Positions 17,400-28,463 are shown, numbered from the stretch's first letter. The stretch: DNA of 64,000 bases from Curvibacter gracilis ATCC BAA-807 (GCF_000518645.1 NZ_KI912466.1:372988-436987), one strand, 5' to 3'. A program made the numbers and translations. The notes: a model not told the origin generated them from the letters alone.

Positions 17400-19355
17400 T
17401 CACCCGGTGATGGTTTCAGGGCGCTGGGGCACCTGGTCGACCGCTTCGAGCAGGTCTTCGGTCAGGCCTTGCAACTGGCGCGACTGGCGCTCAAGCTGCT
17501 GCTCACTGGCCTCGATTTCGGCAATGCGGTCGGCCAGGCTGGTGGCCGCCTGCTGGATGCGGTCGATCGCCTCCAGCCGGCGGATGAAGCTGCGGCGGCG
17601 CTCACGCACCTGGGCGTCCATCTGCGCCATGGCGGCCCGGCTCCAGAGCTCCAGGTCGTTGGCGGCAGACTCCAGCACCACGCGCAGGCGCGTGCCCAGG
17701 GCCCGCACCAGGCGCTCGCCAAACGCCGGCTGGGCCAGGCGCAGCACATTGCCCAGGCTCAGGTACTGCAGGTGATTGCTCTCGATGCGCAGCAGTTCGG
17801 CCTCGTAGCGGGTCATGTCGGGGGCGGTGGGCACCTGCAGCGAAAAGCCATACTCGGCATTGAACTGCTTGAACGAACTCGACAGCATGGTCTGCAACTC
17901 GCCGCTGGCGCTGATGGCGCTTTTCAGCACCCGACGCAGCTCCGCAAAGGTGTCCAGGTAGGCCTTGCGCGCGCCCAGCTTGATGCCGGGCTGGCGCAGG
18001 GCCTGCGCCAGCTGGCTGAGGATGATCTTCAGGTTGCTGGCCGACAGCGTCTGCAAGGCCTCGCGCTGCAGCTTCAGGTGCACCGATTTGACGGCCTGCA
18101 CCCGGGCATTGCTCTCGTCGAACTCGCCCTGCTCCTGCTCGATGCGGATGCGCATGCCATGGATCACCGAGGCGTTCTTGCCACGCAGGCCGTTGAGCTC
18201 GAGCATCTGCTCGGCCAGATCGCGGCGGCGGATGTTGAACACGCGCCCCAGTTCGGTTCGCAGATCGCCCACGCCCTGCGCCACCGCCTGCTGAAGAATC
18301 GCCCGGCGGCTGCCCAGCAGGCCTTGTCCCAGCGCGTCCTCCAAGGCGGGCAGGCGGCTGGCGGCCAACAAGGATGCGTCGTTCGACACCTTGGCCACCA
18401 GGCCCTTCTGGGCCGATACGGCCAGCACCTGTTCGACCGGCACGCCCAGCATCTCGGCCGACTGGGCACGCTGGCGCTGGATCTGGGCTTCGATCTGCTC
18501 GGGGCTGCTCAAGGCATCCCACAGGGTGTCGATCTTGTTGAGCACCACCAGGCGCGACACCGACGAGCCCTCGGGCGGCGCCAGGTGATCACGCCACATG
18601 GTGAGGTCAGAGCGGGTCACGCCGGCATCGGCGGCCAGGATGAACACCACGGCGTGCGACTGCGGGATCAGGCTGACGGTCAACTCAGGTTCGGCCCCGA
18701 CCGCGTTCAGCCCCGGGGTGTCGAGGATCACCAGGCCCTGCTCCAGCAGCGGGTGTGCCAGGTTGATCAGCGCGTGGCGCCAGCGGGGCACCTCGATCAG
18801 GCCGGCGGCATCGGGCAAGGGGTTGTCTTCAGGCGTTTCGTCATGCCAGAAGCCCAGCGCCCGCGCCTCGTCCTGGCTGACCCGGATCACCTCCGAGACC
18901 TTCTCCAGGGTTTGCGCCAGGGCTTCGGGGTCTTGCAGGTCGAGGTCGATGCGGGTCCACTGTGCGGCCCGCTCGCGCCACTCGGCCAGGGCCAGGGGCT
19001 CGAGCCGGGTCTGTACCGGCAGCAGGCGCAGGCAGGCCGGCAGATCCGGTTCGTAGCCCAGCTCGGTCGGGCACATGGTGGTGCGGCCGGCCGCGGCCGG
19101 CATGATGCGGCGGCCGTAGCCGGCGAAGAACAAGGCGTTGATCAGCTCTGATTTGCCGCGGGAGAACTCGGCCACAAAGGCCACAGTGACCTTGTCGGCC
19201 CGCACCTGGGCCTCCAGGCGCTGCAGCTGGCCCTGCACGGCGGCATCTGCCAGGCGGTGCGTGCGCGCCCATTCGCCCAGCTGCTTCAGGCGCAGCGCGA
19301 AATCACGCCGCCAAGCCCCATGCTGGTCAAATTGTTCATTGAAAGTTGTGCCCAC
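17400..19355 (-). CDS. dynamin-like GTPase
   Basis: A 651-aa large GTPase of the bacterial dynamin family (CrfC/YjdA-related). The G1 loop is EFSRGKSELINAL with GKS at 67-69. A threonine-containing switch region (GRTTMCP) follows, G3 is DTPG at 212-215 and G4 is NKID at 273-276. The C-terminal half is helical and coiled-coil rich, as in dynamin stalks. The first Gly of the G1 consensus is replaced, which is common in this group. The start is GTG at 19355. E. coli CrfC is linked to sister-chromatid cohesion. A role for this protein in DNA metabolism is suggested by its position between fpg and mutY but not shown. Confidence 0.85.
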   Translation of the reverse strand: MGTTFNEQFDQHGAWRRDFALRLKQLGEWARTHRLADAAVQGQLQRLEAQVRADKVTVAFVAEFSRGKSELINALFFAGYGRRIMPAAAGRTTMCPTELGYEPDLPACLRLLPVQTRLEPLALAEWRERAAQWTRIDLDLQDPEALAQTLEKVSEVIRVSQDEARALGFWHDETPEDNPLPDAAGLIEVPRWRHALINLAHPLLEQGLVILDTPGLNAVGAEPELTVSLIPQSHAVVFILAADAGVTRSDLTMWRDHLAPPEGSSVSRLVVLNKIDTLWDALSSPEQIEAQIQRQRAQSAEMLGVPVEQVLAVSAQKGLVAKVSNDASLLAASRLPALEDALGQGLLGSRRAILQQAVAQGVGDLRTELGRVFNIRRRDLAEQMLELNGLRGKNASVIHGMRIRIEQEQGEFDESNARVQAVKSVHLKLQREALQTLSASNLKIILSQLAQALRQPGIKLGARKAYLDTFAELRRVLKSAISASGELQTMLSSSFKQFNAEYGFSLQVPTAPDMTRYEAELLRIESNHLQYLSLGNVLRLAQPAFGERLVRALGTRLRVVLESAANDLELWSRAAMAQMDAQVRERRRSFIRRLEAIDRIQQAATSLADRIAEIEASEQQLERQSRQLQGLTEDLLEAVDQVPQRPETITG

Positions 19356-19381
19356 GGCGGCCCCGAAACGATGTGCGATTG

Positions 19382-19409
19382 ACTATAGCATCGGCCCCCT
19401 TGGCGCCAA
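19382..19409 (-). promoter_or_regulatory. candidate promoter for the dynamin-like GTPase and mutY
   Basis: On the minus strand TTGGCG (19404-19409) and TATAGT (19382-19387) are 16 bp apart. They lie in the 77-bp gap between fpg and the GTPase and would give a leader of about 20 nt before the GTG. Confidence 0.5.
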
Positions 19410-19432
19410 GGCTTGCGCTCAGGCCCGCACGC

Positions 19433-20248
19433 TCAGGCATGTTGGCATTGGGGGCAATAGAAGGTGGAGCGCTGGCCCTGCTTGAGCTGCCTGACCAAGG
19501 TGCCGCAGGCCCGGCAGGGCTGCCCGGCGCGCCCATACACCATGGCCTCGAGTTGGAAATACCCCGACTGCCCCTCGGCGTTGCTGAAGTCGCGCAGGGT
19601 GCTGCCCCCTTTTTCGACCGCCCGCGCCAGCACATCCCGGATGGCACCGTGCAGGCGGCGCGCCCGTGCCAGGCTGATGCGATCGGCCCGGGTGGTGGGG
19701 CGGATGCCCGCCAGAAACAGGGCCTCGGACGCATAGATGTTGCCCACACCCACCACCACATCCCCCGCCAGCAGCACCTGCTTGATGGCCGAACGCCGCT
19801 GGCGCAAACCGGCGTGAAAGTTCTCAACCTGGAAATCATCGCCCAGCGGCTCCAGGCCCAGGTGGTCCAGCAGCTTGCGAGCCACAGGGTCCGACTCATC
19901 ACGGGCGTGCACCACCGCGCCGAAGCGGCGCGGGTCGTGCAGACGCAGCAGGCCCTGGCTGGTGTGCAGGTCGAAATGGTCGTGCACCCCCGCCGGGGTG
20001 GCGGCCGCACCGAAAGTCACACTGCCCGACATGCCCAGGTGCAACAACAACAGGCCCTGATCCAGATCGAGCAACAGGTACTTGCCGCGCCGCCGCACCC
20101 GCAGCACACGCCGCCCCACGAGGGCGGACGGCTCGCAGCCCAAGGGCCAACGCAGCGGCTTGCCCAGGCTGGCGGAGAGCACTTCTGCACCGGCGATGCG
20201 ATCGGCAAAACTGCGCCGGGTGACTTCAACTTCGGGTAATTCGGGCAT
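19433..20248 (-). CDS. mutM: formamidopyrimidine-DNA glycosylase
   Basis: Bifunctional glycosylase/AP lyase (Fpg) that excises 8-oxoguanine and formamidopyrimidines. The 271-aa product begins MPELPEVE with catalytic Pro 2 and Glu 3, which fixes the start at 20248 although the frame is open 52 codons further upstream. A helix-two-turn-helix region ([12 protein letters not shown]) and a C-terminal zinc finger (C-x2-C-x16-C-x2-C) are intact. It is divergent from the TPR gene and lies upstream of the dynamin-like GTPase and mutY on the same strand. Confidence 0.97.
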   Translation of the reverse strand: MPELPEVEVTRRSFADRIAGAEVLSASLGKPLRWPLGCEPSALVGRRVLRVRRRGKYLLLDLDQGLLLLHLGMSGSVTFGAAATPAGVHDHFDLHTSQGLLRLHDPRRFGAVVHARDESDPVARKLLDHLGLEPLGDDFQVENFHAGLRQRRSAIKQVLLAGDVVVGVGNIYASEALFLAGIRPTTRADRISLARARRLHGAIRDVLARAVEKGGSTLRDFSNAEGQSGYFQLEAMVYGRAGQPCRACGTLVRQLKQGQRSTFYCPQCQHA

Positions 20249-20286
20249 CGCACATTTCGTTTGCAAGCATGGATTATTATGAGTCG

Positions 20287-22038
20287 ATGAAGCCTTTTCG
20301 CCGCTTGGTTCCTGTTGCCGCCGCCGTCCTGCTGGCCCTTGTTCAGCCTGTCCAGGCCCAGACGCCTCCCGCGCCCGCGCCGCAGCGCGAAGCCCCCGAG
20401 CCACCGTCGCTCATGGATGCCCAGCTGTTCTACGAGATCCTGCTCGGCGAGATGAATGCCAAGGGCGCTGACCCGGCCACAGGCTTTGCACTGCTGCTCG
20501 ACAGCGCCCGCCGCACCAACGACAGCCGTCTTTACCAGCGCGCCATGGAGATTGCACTGCAGGCCCGCTCAGGCGAGTCGGCGCTGCAAGCGGCTCAGAA
20601 CTGGCGCCTGGCCCAACCCGAGTCCCGCGAGGCCAATCGCTACGTGCTGCAGATCCTGCTGGCACTGAACCGGGTGAGCGACTCGATCCCGGCGCTGCAA
20701 CGCGAACTGGCCCTGGCATCGGCCACGCAAAAACCCCAGTTGCTGGCGGCCATCCCGGCCCTGTACGGCCGGGTTGGCGACCGCGCCCTGGCCGCCAAGG
20801 TGGTGGAAGAAGCCCTCGACAAAGAGCTGCGCCACCCCGAGATGGCCGGCGACGCCTGGGCAGCAGTGGGCCAATTGCGGCTGGCCGCCGGGCAGACCCC
20901 GCAGGCGCTGGAAGCCGCCCAGACCGGCTTGAAGCTGCAACCAGCCTCCGAGGCACCGGTTCGGCTGGCCCTGCAGATCATGGGCCCCAAGACGCCCGCG
21001 GCAGAAACCCTGGTCAGAGGCTACCTGGACAGGTACCCCCAGAAGGGTGAGATGCGGATCGCCTATGCCCGCACCTTGCTGGATGCGCAGCGTTACAACG
21101 AAGCGCAGCAACAACTCACCACGGTCACCATCAACCAACCGGAGCTGGCCGAGGCCTGGCTCATCCTGGGCGCTCTGCAGACCGAGGAGAACCAGCAGGC
21201 CCAGGCCCAGAAGTCTCTGGAGCGCTACCTGGGCCTGGCCAGCGCCCAACCCGAGGGCGAGGCACGCCAGCGCGGGCTGTCGCAGGCCTACCTGTCGCTG
21301 GCCCAACTGGCAGAGAAGCGGCAAGACTACGCGGCGGCCAACGCCTGGTTGAGCAAGATCGACAGCCCTTCGCTGCAGACCACGGCGCGCACCCGGCGGG
21401 CCGCCATCCTGGGGGCCCAGGGCAAGGTCGACGAGGCCCGTGCGCTGCTGCAAACCCTGCCCACCAACACCCCCAGCGAAGCACGCACCCGGCTGATGGC
21501 TGAAGTGCAGCTGCTGCGCAGCCAGAAGGCCTACGAAGCCGCCCTGCAATTGCTGGACTCGGCCCTGCAGTCCAGCCCAGACGACACCGACCTCATGTAC
21601 GACCTGGCCATGATGGCCGAGAAGCTGGGGCGCTTCGACCAGATGGAAAAGCTGCTGCGCGACATCATTGCGCAACAGCCTGAAAACCAGAACGCCTACA
21701 ACGCTCTCGGCTACTCGCTGGCCGATCGTGGCTTGCGCCTGGACGAGGCACACCAATTGGTGACGAAAGCGCTGGAACTGGCCCCCAACGATCCCTTCAT
21801 CAGCGACAGCCTGGGCTGGGTGGAATTCAAGCGTGGCCGTTTGCAGGACGCCATCCAGATCCTGGACAAGGCGTTCCAGAGCAAACCCGACCCCGAGATC
21901 GCCGCCCACCTGGGTGAGGTACTGTGGGTCGCCGGTCAGCGCAGCCGTGCCACCGCGATCTGGAAACAAGGGCTCTCATTGGGCCGGGACAACGAAACCC
22001 TTCAGGACACGATGCGCCGGTTCAACGTCAAGCCATGA
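20287..22038 (+). CDS. exported TPR protein
   Basis: A 583-aa protein of many tetratricopeptide-like repeats. From the ATG at 20287 it has a clear signal peptide ([19 protein letters not shown]...QAQ), so this start was preferred to the in-frame ATG at 20269. TPR helices run through the rest, with the best units near the C-terminus ([47 protein letters not shown]). It overlaps lolB by ATGA, and this gene order is common in Burkholderiales. It is probably periplasmic and involved in envelope or lipoprotein assembly, but no specific role can be assigned. Confidence 0.85.
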   Translation: MKPFRRLVPVAAAVLLALVQPVQAQTPPAPAPQREAPEPPSLMDAQLFYEILLGEMNAKGADPATGFALLLDSARRTNDSRLYQRAMEIALQARSGESALQAAQNWRLAQPESREANRYVLQILLALNRVSDSIPALQRELALASATQKPQLLAAIPALYGRVGDRALAAKVVEEALDKELRHPEMAGDAWAAVGQLRLAAGQTPQALEAAQTGLKLQPASEAPVRLALQIMGPKTPAAETLVRGYLDRYPQKGEMRIAYARTLLDAQRYNEAQQQLTTVTINQPELAEAWLILGALQTEENQQAQAQKSLERYLGLASAQPEGEARQRGLSQAYLSLAQLAEKRQDYAAANAWLSKIDSPSLQTTARTRRAAILGAQGKVDEARALLQTLPTNTPSEARTRLMAEVQLLRSQKAYEAALQLLDSALQSSPDDTDLMYDLAMMAEKLGRFDQMEKLLRDIIAQQPENQNAYNALGYSLADRGLRLDEAHQLVTKALELAPNDPFISDSLGWVEFKRGRLQDAIQILDKAFQSKPDPEIAAHLGEVLWVAGQRSRATAIWKQGLSLGRDNETLQDTMRRFNVKP

Positions 22039-22553
22039 CGCCCGAACCACTGCGCCTGCGCAGGCGCCTCGTCTTTGCGGGCGTGTTGTCGCCGCTGGGC
22101 TTGCTGGGCTGCGCCAGCGGCAGGCGCGCCTCACCCGACGACGGCAGCCCGCGCCCGGCCCACCTGTGGAGCGGGCGCCTGGCCTTGAAGGTGGAGGGCG
22201 ACGCCCCCCAATCCTGGTCGGCCAGTTTTGAGCTGCTGGGCACGCCCGATCAGGGCTCGCTCGAGCTGTTCAGCCCGCTGGGCAGCACGGTGGCCCACCT
22301 TGAATGGACGCCTGATCAGGCACTTTGGCAGGCGCGCGGCGAGACCCGCCGTTACGCCACGCTGGCCCAACTGGCCGCCGACGCCACCGGCACGCCCGTG
22401 CCGATCACGGCACTTTTCCATTGGCTGCAAGGTCAGCAGCCCAAGCTGCCTGGCTGGCAGGCCGACCTCAGCCAACTCGACAACGGACGCCTGACAGCCC
22501 GGCGCGACCAGCCTCAGCCCGCCCTCGAATTGCGCATCGTGCTGGACCGCTGA
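22035..22553 (+). CDS. lolB: outer-membrane lipoprotein insertion protein LolB
   Basis: Accepts lipoproteins from periplasmic LolA and inserts them in the outer membrane. The 172-aa product has a signal peptide ending in the lipobox LLGC at about residues 23-26 and the LolB core (WSGRLALKVEGD...SFELLGTPDQGSLELFSPLG). The start was placed at the ATG that overlaps the TPR stop (ATGA). The preceding in-frame codons belong to the TPR gene. ispE follows 27 bp later. Confidence 0.93.
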   Translation: MTPEPLRLRRRLVFAGVLSPLGLLGCASGRRASPDDGSPRPAHLWSGRLALKVEGDAPQSWSASFELLGTPDQGSLELFSPLGSTVAHLEWTPDQALWQARGETRRYATLAQLAADATGTPVPITALFHWLQGQQPKLPGWQADLSQLDNGRLTARRDQPQPALELRIVLDR

Positions 22554-22580
22554 ACCGCAGCGGGGCCGGATAATGGCTCC

Positions 22581-23453
22581 ATGAAGGCGATTTACGACGT
22601 TCCGGCCCCCGCCAAACTCAACCTGTTTCTGCACATCACCGGGCGCCGCCCGGACGGCTACCACCTGCTGCAGTCGGTGTTCATGCTGATCGACTGGTGC
22701 GACACCCTGCATTTCGAACGGCGCCCCGATGGCCGCATCGAACGCACCGACCTCACCACCCCCCTGCCCGTCGACGATTTGGCGGTGCGGGCCGCCCGCT
22801 TGCTGCAACAGGCCGGCCAGGTTCAGGAGGGGGTGCACATCAGCATCGACAAGCAGATCCCGGCGCAAGCCGGCATGGGCGGCGGCTCCTCCGACGCCGC
22901 CTCGACCCTCTTGGCCCTCAACCGGCTCTGGAAGCTCAACTTCAGCACCGAACGCCTGTGCGAACTGGCGATCCGGCTGGGGGCTGATGTGCCGTTCTTC
23001 ATTCGAGGGCGCAACGCCTGGGTCGAAGGAATTGGTGAGATAATCCGCCCGTTGGAAAATTCTGCGCAGTGCCCGCCGGCACGTTTCATCGTGGTGAAAC
23101 CTCAGGCCGGACTGGAAACTGCAAAAATTTTTTCGTCGCCTTTGCTGGAGTGGTCAAAAAACGCTGCTACAATCGAAGGCTTCGCTGCCGATCACTACCG
23201 GTACGGTAAGAATGACCTGCAGTCAGTTGCTCAGCAACTTTGTCCTGAAGTTTTAGATTCAATCAATTGGCTAAAACAACAGAATTTAGATGCTAGAATG
23301 ACGGGCTCAGGTAGTGCTGTGTTTTCACACATCACTGACTCAGTAGATCTGAAGGATGCGCCAGGCATCTGGAAGATCCGAGAGTGCAGCAACATGGAAG
23401 TTCACCCTTTGCTGGGTTGGGCTTTCAGCGAAAAGTTGTCGGTGGGTGTCTGA
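22581..23453 (+). CDS. ispE: 4-diphosphocytidyl-2-C-methyl-D-erythritol kinase
   Basis: A GHMP kinase of the MEP isoprenoid pathway. The 290-aa product has the ATP-binding motif PAQAGMGGGSSDAAST near residues 94-109, the start VPAPAKLNLFLHITGRR and a late MTGSGSAVF. Base composition changes inside the gene: from about 23040 onwards A/T-ending codons become common, unlike the GC-rich first half and neighbouring genes. The second half also holds a promoter-like TACAAT at 23168-23173 that may serve the tRNA-Gln/prs unit downstream. Confidence 0.95.
   Translation: MKAIYDVPAPAKLNLFLHITGRRPDGYHLLQSVFMLIDWCDTLHFERRPDGRIERTDLTTPLPVDDLAVRAARLLQQAGQVQEGVHISIDKQIPAQAGMGGGSSDAASTLLALNRLWKLNFSTERLCELAIRLGADVPFFIRGRNAWVEGIGEIIRPLENSAQCPPARFIVVKPQAGLETAKIFSSPLLEWSKNAATIEGFAADHYRYGKNDLQSVAQQLCPEVLDSINWLKQQNLDARMTGSGSAVFSHITDSVDLKDAPGIWKIRECSNMEVHPLLGWAFSEKLSVGV
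23168..23173 (+). promoter_or_regulatory. candidate -10 inside ispE
   Basis: TACAAT lies in an AT-rich stretch about 300 bp upstream of tRNA-Gln. The nearest -35-like hexamer (TTGCTG) is 20 bp upstream, longer than ideal. It may be an internal promoter for tRNA-Gln and prs. This is weak. Confidence 0.3.
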
Positions 23454-23473
23454 CTTCAGACATCAACCTGTGT

Positions 23474-23550
23474 AGGGGAGTCGCCAAGTTGGTTAAGGCA
23501 CCGGATTTTGATTCCGGCATTCGAGGGTTCGAGTCCTTCCTCCCCTGCCA
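23474..23550 (+). tRNA. tRNA-Gln (anticodon TTG)
   Basis: A 77-nt cloverleaf. The acceptor AGGGGAG pairs with CTCCCCT and the CCA is encoded. The anticodon loop TTTTGAT gives TTG, and the T-arm (GAGGGTTCGAGTCCTTC) is intact. It lies 20 bp after ispE and 47 bp before prs on the same strand, so it may be processed from a shared transcript. Confidence 0.97.
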
Positions 23551-23597
23551 AATTCTTTGCACGCACAGGCCAATTTCCTTCAGACCGCTGGACGCTC

Positions 23598-24572
23598 ATG
23601 CAAGCCACCCCTCCTGATTTCATGGTTTTCACGGGCAACGCCAATCCTGGTCTGGCCGCTGAAATTGCTAAAAACCTCGGCACCACGCTCGGCGCGGCCC
23701 ATGTGGGTCGTTTCTCCGATGGTGAGGTCACTGTCGAGATCAACCAAAACGTTCGTGCCCGTGATGTGTTCGTGGTTCAGTCCACCTGCGCTCCGACCAA
23801 CGAAAACCTGATGGAACTGCTCATCATGGTCGACGCACTCAAGCGTGCATCGGCCGAGCGCATCAGTGCCGTGATCCCCTACTTCGGCTACGCCCGCCAG
23901 GACCGTCGTCCTCGCTCCACCCGCGTGCCCATCTCCGCCAAGATCGTTGCCAACCTGCTGCAGACCGTGGGCGTGGCCCGCGTGCTGACCATGGATCTGC
24001 ATGCTGACCAGATCCAGGGTTTCTTCGACATCCCGGTGGACAACATCTACGCCTCGCCCGTTCTGCTGGGCGACCTGCGTCAAAAGAATTACGAAGACCT
24101 GATCGTCGTGTCGCCCGATGTGGGTGGCGTGGTGCGTGCACGTGCCCTGGCCAAGCAACTGGGTTGCGATCTGGCCATCATCGACAAGCGCCGGCCCAAG
24201 GCCAACGTGAGCGAAGTGATGCACGTGATCGGCGAAATCGAAGGCCGCAACTGCGTGATCATGGACGACATGATCGACACCGCCGGCACCCTGGTGAAGG
24301 CCGCCGAAGTTCTGAAGGAACGTGGCGCCAAGAAGGTGTATGCCTATTGCACCCACCCGATCTTCTCGGGCCCGGCCATCGAACGCATCTCCAAGGGCTC
24401 GGCCCTGGATGAAGTCGTGGTCACCAACACCATTCCCTTGAGCGATGCCGCCAAGGAATGCAGCAAGATCCGCCAACTCTCCGTGGCTCCGCTGATCGCA
24501 GAAACGATCCAGCGCATTGCACGCGGTGAGTCGGTGATGAGCCTGTTCTCCGATCAAGACGGTCAGAACTGA
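23598..24572 (+). CDS. prs: ribose-phosphate pyrophosphokinase
   Basis: Makes PRPP from ribose 5-phosphate and ATP for nucleotide, His and Trp synthesis. The 324-aa product shows [14 protein letters not shown] at the start, the flexible-loop region [21 protein letters not shown] and the PRPP-binding loop [13 protein letters not shown] near residues 221-233. The ATG at 23598 ([11 protein letters not shown]) matches betaproteobacterial Prs. The frame is open upstream into the tRNA and that part was excluded. rplY follows after a hairpin. Confidence 0.97.
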   Translation: MQATPPDFMVFTGNANPGLAAEIAKNLGTTLGAAHVGRFSDGEVTVEINQNVRARDVFVVQSTCAPTNENLMELLIMVDALKRASAERISAVIPYFGYARQDRRPRSTRVPISAKIVANLLQTVGVARVLTMDLHADQIQGFFDIPVDNIYASPVLLGDLRQKNYEDLIVVSPDVGGVVRARALAKQLGCDLAIIDKRRPKANVSEVMHVIGEIEGRNCVIMDDMIDTAGTLVKAAEVLKERGAKKVYAYCTHPIFSGPAIERISKGSALDEVVVTNTIPLSDAAKECSKIRQLSVAPLIAETIQRIARGESVMSLFSDQDGQN

Positions 24573-24604
24573 AACTGAACGTCCCGGTCGATAGAACACA
24601 CAGA

Positions 24605-24636
24605 GGGCTGACGGCAGCATGCCGCCAGCCCATTTT
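24605..24636 (+). terminator. hairpin between prs and rplY
   Basis: GGGCTG-a-CGGC pairs with GCCG-c-CAGCCC (loop AGCAT) and is followed by ATTTTC. It may be a partial terminator or attenuator, giving separate levels for prs and rplY. Confidence 0.5.
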
Positions 24637-24683
24637 CAAATCAGGGTCGCACTGGTCGCGGTCGACCCCATCAGGAGTTCACT

Positions 24684-25307
24684 ATGAAATTCGTCGCTTT
24701 TGAGCGCGCCAAGCAGGGTACGGGTGCGAGCCGCCGTCTGCGCATCACGGGCCGCACGCCCGGTATCGTCTACGGTGGTGAGGGCAAGGAACCCCAGCTG
24801 ATCGAGCTGGACCACAACGCTCTGTGGCATGCCCTGAAGAAGGAAGCCTTCCACGCCTCCATCCTGGACATGGAACTGAACGGCCAAGAAGGCAAGGTTC
24901 TGCTGCGTGACGTGCAATACCACCCGTTCAAACAACTGGTTCTGCACATCGACTTCCAACGCGTCGATGCCAAGACCCGTCTGTCGATGAAGGTGCCTCT
25001 GCACTACAGCGGCGAAGAAGAATCCGCAGCTGTGAAGGCCGACAAGTGCCTGATCAACCACGTTGTGACCGAACTCGAAGTTGCCTGCCTGCCGGCCGAC
25101 CTGCCTGAGTTCATCGCCGTGGATCTGAAGGACCTGAAGAAGGGCGTGTCCCTGCACCTGAACGACATCCAATTGCCCAAGGGCGTGACCGCTGTCACCC
25201 ACGGCAAGAAGAACCCGGTTCTGGTGTCGGTCGTGGCCCCGGTGGAAGAAGTCATCGCTCCGGTGGCTGCCGCTCCTGCTGCTCCCGCCAAGAAGGGCAA
25301 GAAGTAA
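24684..25307 (+). CDS. rplY: 50S ribosomal protein bL25 (CTC form)
   Basis: A 5S rRNA-binding ribosomal protein in the long general-stress CTC form. The 207-aa product has an N-terminal L25 domain ([30 protein letters not shown]) and a C-terminal TL5-like beta domain, then an Ala/Lys-rich tail ending KKGKK. An AGGAG Shine-Dalgarno precedes the ATG. The prs-rplY-pth order is conserved in many proteobacteria. Confidence 0.96.
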   Translation: MKFVAFERAKQGTGASRRLRITGRTPGIVYGGEGKEPQLIELDHNALWHALKKEAFHASILDMELNGQEGKVLLRDVQYHPFKQLVLHIDFQRVDAKTRLSMKVPLHYSGEEESAAVKADKCLINHVVTELEVACLPADLPEFIAVDLKDLKKGVSLHLNDIQLPKGVTAVTHGKKNPVLVSVVAPVEEVIAPVAAAPAAPAKKGKK

Positions 25308-25345
25308 TCTCAGGCCCGGCCTGTTTTCAACTTCCCCCCCTGGAT

Positions 25346-25403
25346 GGCAGGCCTTCAAGCCTGCCCTTCCTGCAAAACGGCTCACCTCGGTGGGCCGTTT
25401 TGC
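25346..25403 (+). terminator. two hairpins after rplY
   Basis: A 7-bp stem GGCAGGC/GCCTGCC (25346-25365) is followed by a long hairpin with perfect outer stem GCAAAACGGC/GCCGTTTTGC (25372-25403) and an inner CACC/GGTG pair. The second hairpin carries A and T tracts in its arms and can work in either direction. It probably ends the prs-rplY message before pth. Confidence 0.7.
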
Positions 25404-25444
25404 ATGGAGCCCCTCGCATCACACCCCGCAGATAATCTCACCCC

Positions 25445-26460
<1,016 letters not shown>

Positions 26461-26634
26461 TCACCGATCCGCCGGGGACGATACCGTCCGGTTAAGTGAA
26501 CACTCCATTCATTTGTCGCTTTTCTGCGGCACTCCGCCAGCGCGACAACCGGAGGCGGCAGTTTCCGATATGCTGATCTGCTTTCACGGAAACAACCCCA
26601 ACGCCATGGCCCTGCCCTGGCAGCCCAGCGGCCC

Positions 26635-27585
26635 ATGAGTCTGTTCCTGTTCAAACGCTTTCTGACCTTTCTGGCCACTCTGGTCGGCGCGTCCGTCGTC
26701 ATCTTCACCGTGCTGGAGGTCCTGCCGGGCAATGCGGCGCAGATGCTGATGGGGCCGGACGCCGCACCCGAAGCCGTGGCAGCCCTGACCACCCAACTGG
26801 GGCTCGACCAACCCGCGCTCACGCGCTACGGGCACTGGGTGAGCGGCATGCTGCAGGGCGATCTGGGCAACAGCTATACCTACAGCACCCCCGTGCTCGA
26901 GCTGGTGCTGGAGCGGCTGGCCCTGACCGTGCCCCTGGCGCTGCTGGCCATGCTGATCACCACGGTGATCGCCTTGCTGGCCGGCCTGTACGCGGCCTCA
27001 CACCACAACAAGGCCGGCGATGTGGGGGTGATGAGCCTGGCCCAGATCGGTATCGCCATCCCCAACTTCTGGTTTGCCATCCTGCTGATCCTGCTGTTCT
27101 CGGTGCACCTCAAATGGTTCTCGGCCGGCGGGTTTCCGGGCTGGGAAGACGAACCCCTGGAGGCCCTCAAGTCGCTGCTGCTGCCGGCCATCTCGCTGGC
27201 CGTGGTGCAGGCCGCCATCCTGGCGCGCATCACGCGCTCGGCCGTGCTGGAGGTGATGCGCGAAGACTTTGTGCGCACCGCCCGGGCCAAGGGCCTGAGC
27301 CGGCGCGCCACGCTGTGGCGCCATGTGCTGCGCAACGCCCTGATCCCGGTGATCACCGTGATGGGCCTGCAGTTTGCCAACCTGCTGGCCGGCACCATCG
27401 TGGTCGAGAACGTGTTCTTCCTGCCCGGCCTGGGGCGCCTGATCTTCCAGTCGATTGCCAACCGTGACCTGATCGTCGTGCGCAACTGCGTGATGTTGTT
27501 GGCCAGCATGGTGGTGGTGGTGAACTTTGTGGTCGACCTGCTGTATGCCGTGATCGACCCCCGCGTGAAAGCCAGCGACATATGA
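26635..27585 (+). CDS. peptide-type ABC transporter permease (DppB-like)
   Basis: A 316-aa inner-membrane subunit of a class-5 (dipeptide/oligopeptide/opine/nickel family) importer. It has an N-terminal transmembrane helix, a periplasmic domain with the family GLDQPALTRYGHWV segment and five further helices. The EAA-type loop for ATPase contact is around residues 205-235 (EVMREDFVRTARAKGLSRR). It overlaps the next permease by ATGA. The 285 bp upstream contain no gene that I can recognise. No strong Shine-Dalgarno is seen. Confidence 0.93.
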   Translation: MSLFLFKRFLTFLATLVGASVVIFTVLEVLPGNAAQMLMGPDAAPEAVAALTTQLGLDQPALTRYGHWVSGMLQGDLGNSYTYSTPVLELVLERLALTVPLALLAMLITTVIALLAGLYAASHHNKAGDVGVMSLAQIGIAIPNFWFAILLILLFSVHLKWFSAGGFPGWEDEPLEALKSLLLPAISLAVVQAAILARITRSAVLEVMREDFVRTARAKGLSRRATLWRHVLRNALIPVITVMGLQFANLLAGTIVVENVFFLPGLGRLIFQSIANRDLIVVRNCVMLLASMVVVVNFVVDLLYAVIDPRVKASDI

Positions 27586-28463
27586 GCCCGCAGCCCCATC
27601 CGGCCCTGTCCGCAGCCGCCGTCACCCCTCCCGGATTTGTGAAGCGGGCCGCCCGCCACCCCAGCTTTGTGCTGGGCGGCGTGTTGACCGCGCTGCTGAT
27701 CCTGGCGGCCGCCCTGTCCTATGCCTGGACGCCCTGGTCGCCTTATGAGGTCGACCTCAGCCTCAAGTTGCAGGGCCCGTCGTGGCAGCACTGGCTGGGC
27801 ACCGACACCTTCGGGCGCGATGTGGCCTCGCTGCTGCTGGTGGGCGCCCGCAGCTCGATCGCGGTGGGCCTGATCGCGGTGGGCATCGGCATCGGCCTGG
27901 GCACGGCCCTGGGCCTGCTGGCCTCGGCGCGCCGCGGCTGGACCGAAGAGCTGGTGATGCGCCTGGCTGATTTCACCTTCGCGTTTCCGGCCATCCTGTC
28001 GGCCATCATGCTGACGGCGGTGTTCGGTGCCGGCATGGTCAACTCCATCATCGCCATCGGCATCTTCAACATCCCCACCTTCGCCCGCGTCACCCGCGCC
28101 TCGGCCAATGCGGTCTGGTCACGCGAGTTCGTGCTGGCCGCCCGTGCCTGCGGCCGCAGCACCTGGCAGATCACCCGCGACCACGTGCTGCCCAACATCG
28201 TGTCGGTGCTGGTCGTGCAGGCCACCATCCAGTTCGCCCTGGCCATCCTGGCCGAGGCCGCCCTGTCCTACCTGGGGCTGGGCACCCAGCCACCGCAGCC
28301 CTCCTGGGGCCGCATGCTCAGCGAGGCGCAGAGCATGCTCTTCCAGGCGCCGCTGCTGGCGGTGTTCCCAGGCCTGGCCATCGCGCTGGCCGTGCTGGGC
28401 CTGAACCTGCTCGGCGACGGCCTGCGTGACCTGCTCGACCCCCGCCTGGCGCGCAAACGCTGA
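27582..28463 (+). CDS. peptide-type ABC transporter permease (DppC-like)
   Basis: The 293-aa second permease of the same importer. The N-terminus is hydrophilic with one transmembrane helix and the family signature HWLGTDTFGRDVASLLLVGARSS near residues 67-90. Five helices and the EAA loop (WSREFVLAARACGRSTWQI) follow. Its start overlaps the stop of the upstream permease (ATGA), showing translational coupling. Confidence 0.93.
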   Translation: MSPQPHPALSAAAVTPPGFVKRAARHPSFVLGGVLTALLILAAALSYAWTPWSPYEVDLSLKLQGPSWQHWLGTDTFGRDVASLLLVGARSSIAVGLIAVGIGIGLGTALGLLASARRGWTEELVMRLADFTFAFPAILSAIMLTAVFGAGMVNSIIAIGIFNIPTFARVTRASANAVWSREFVLAARACGRSTWQITRDHVLPNIVSVLVVQATIQFALAILAEAALSYLGLGTQPPQPSWGRMLSEAQSMLFQAPLLAVFPGLAIALAVLGLNLLGDGLRDLLDPRLARKR

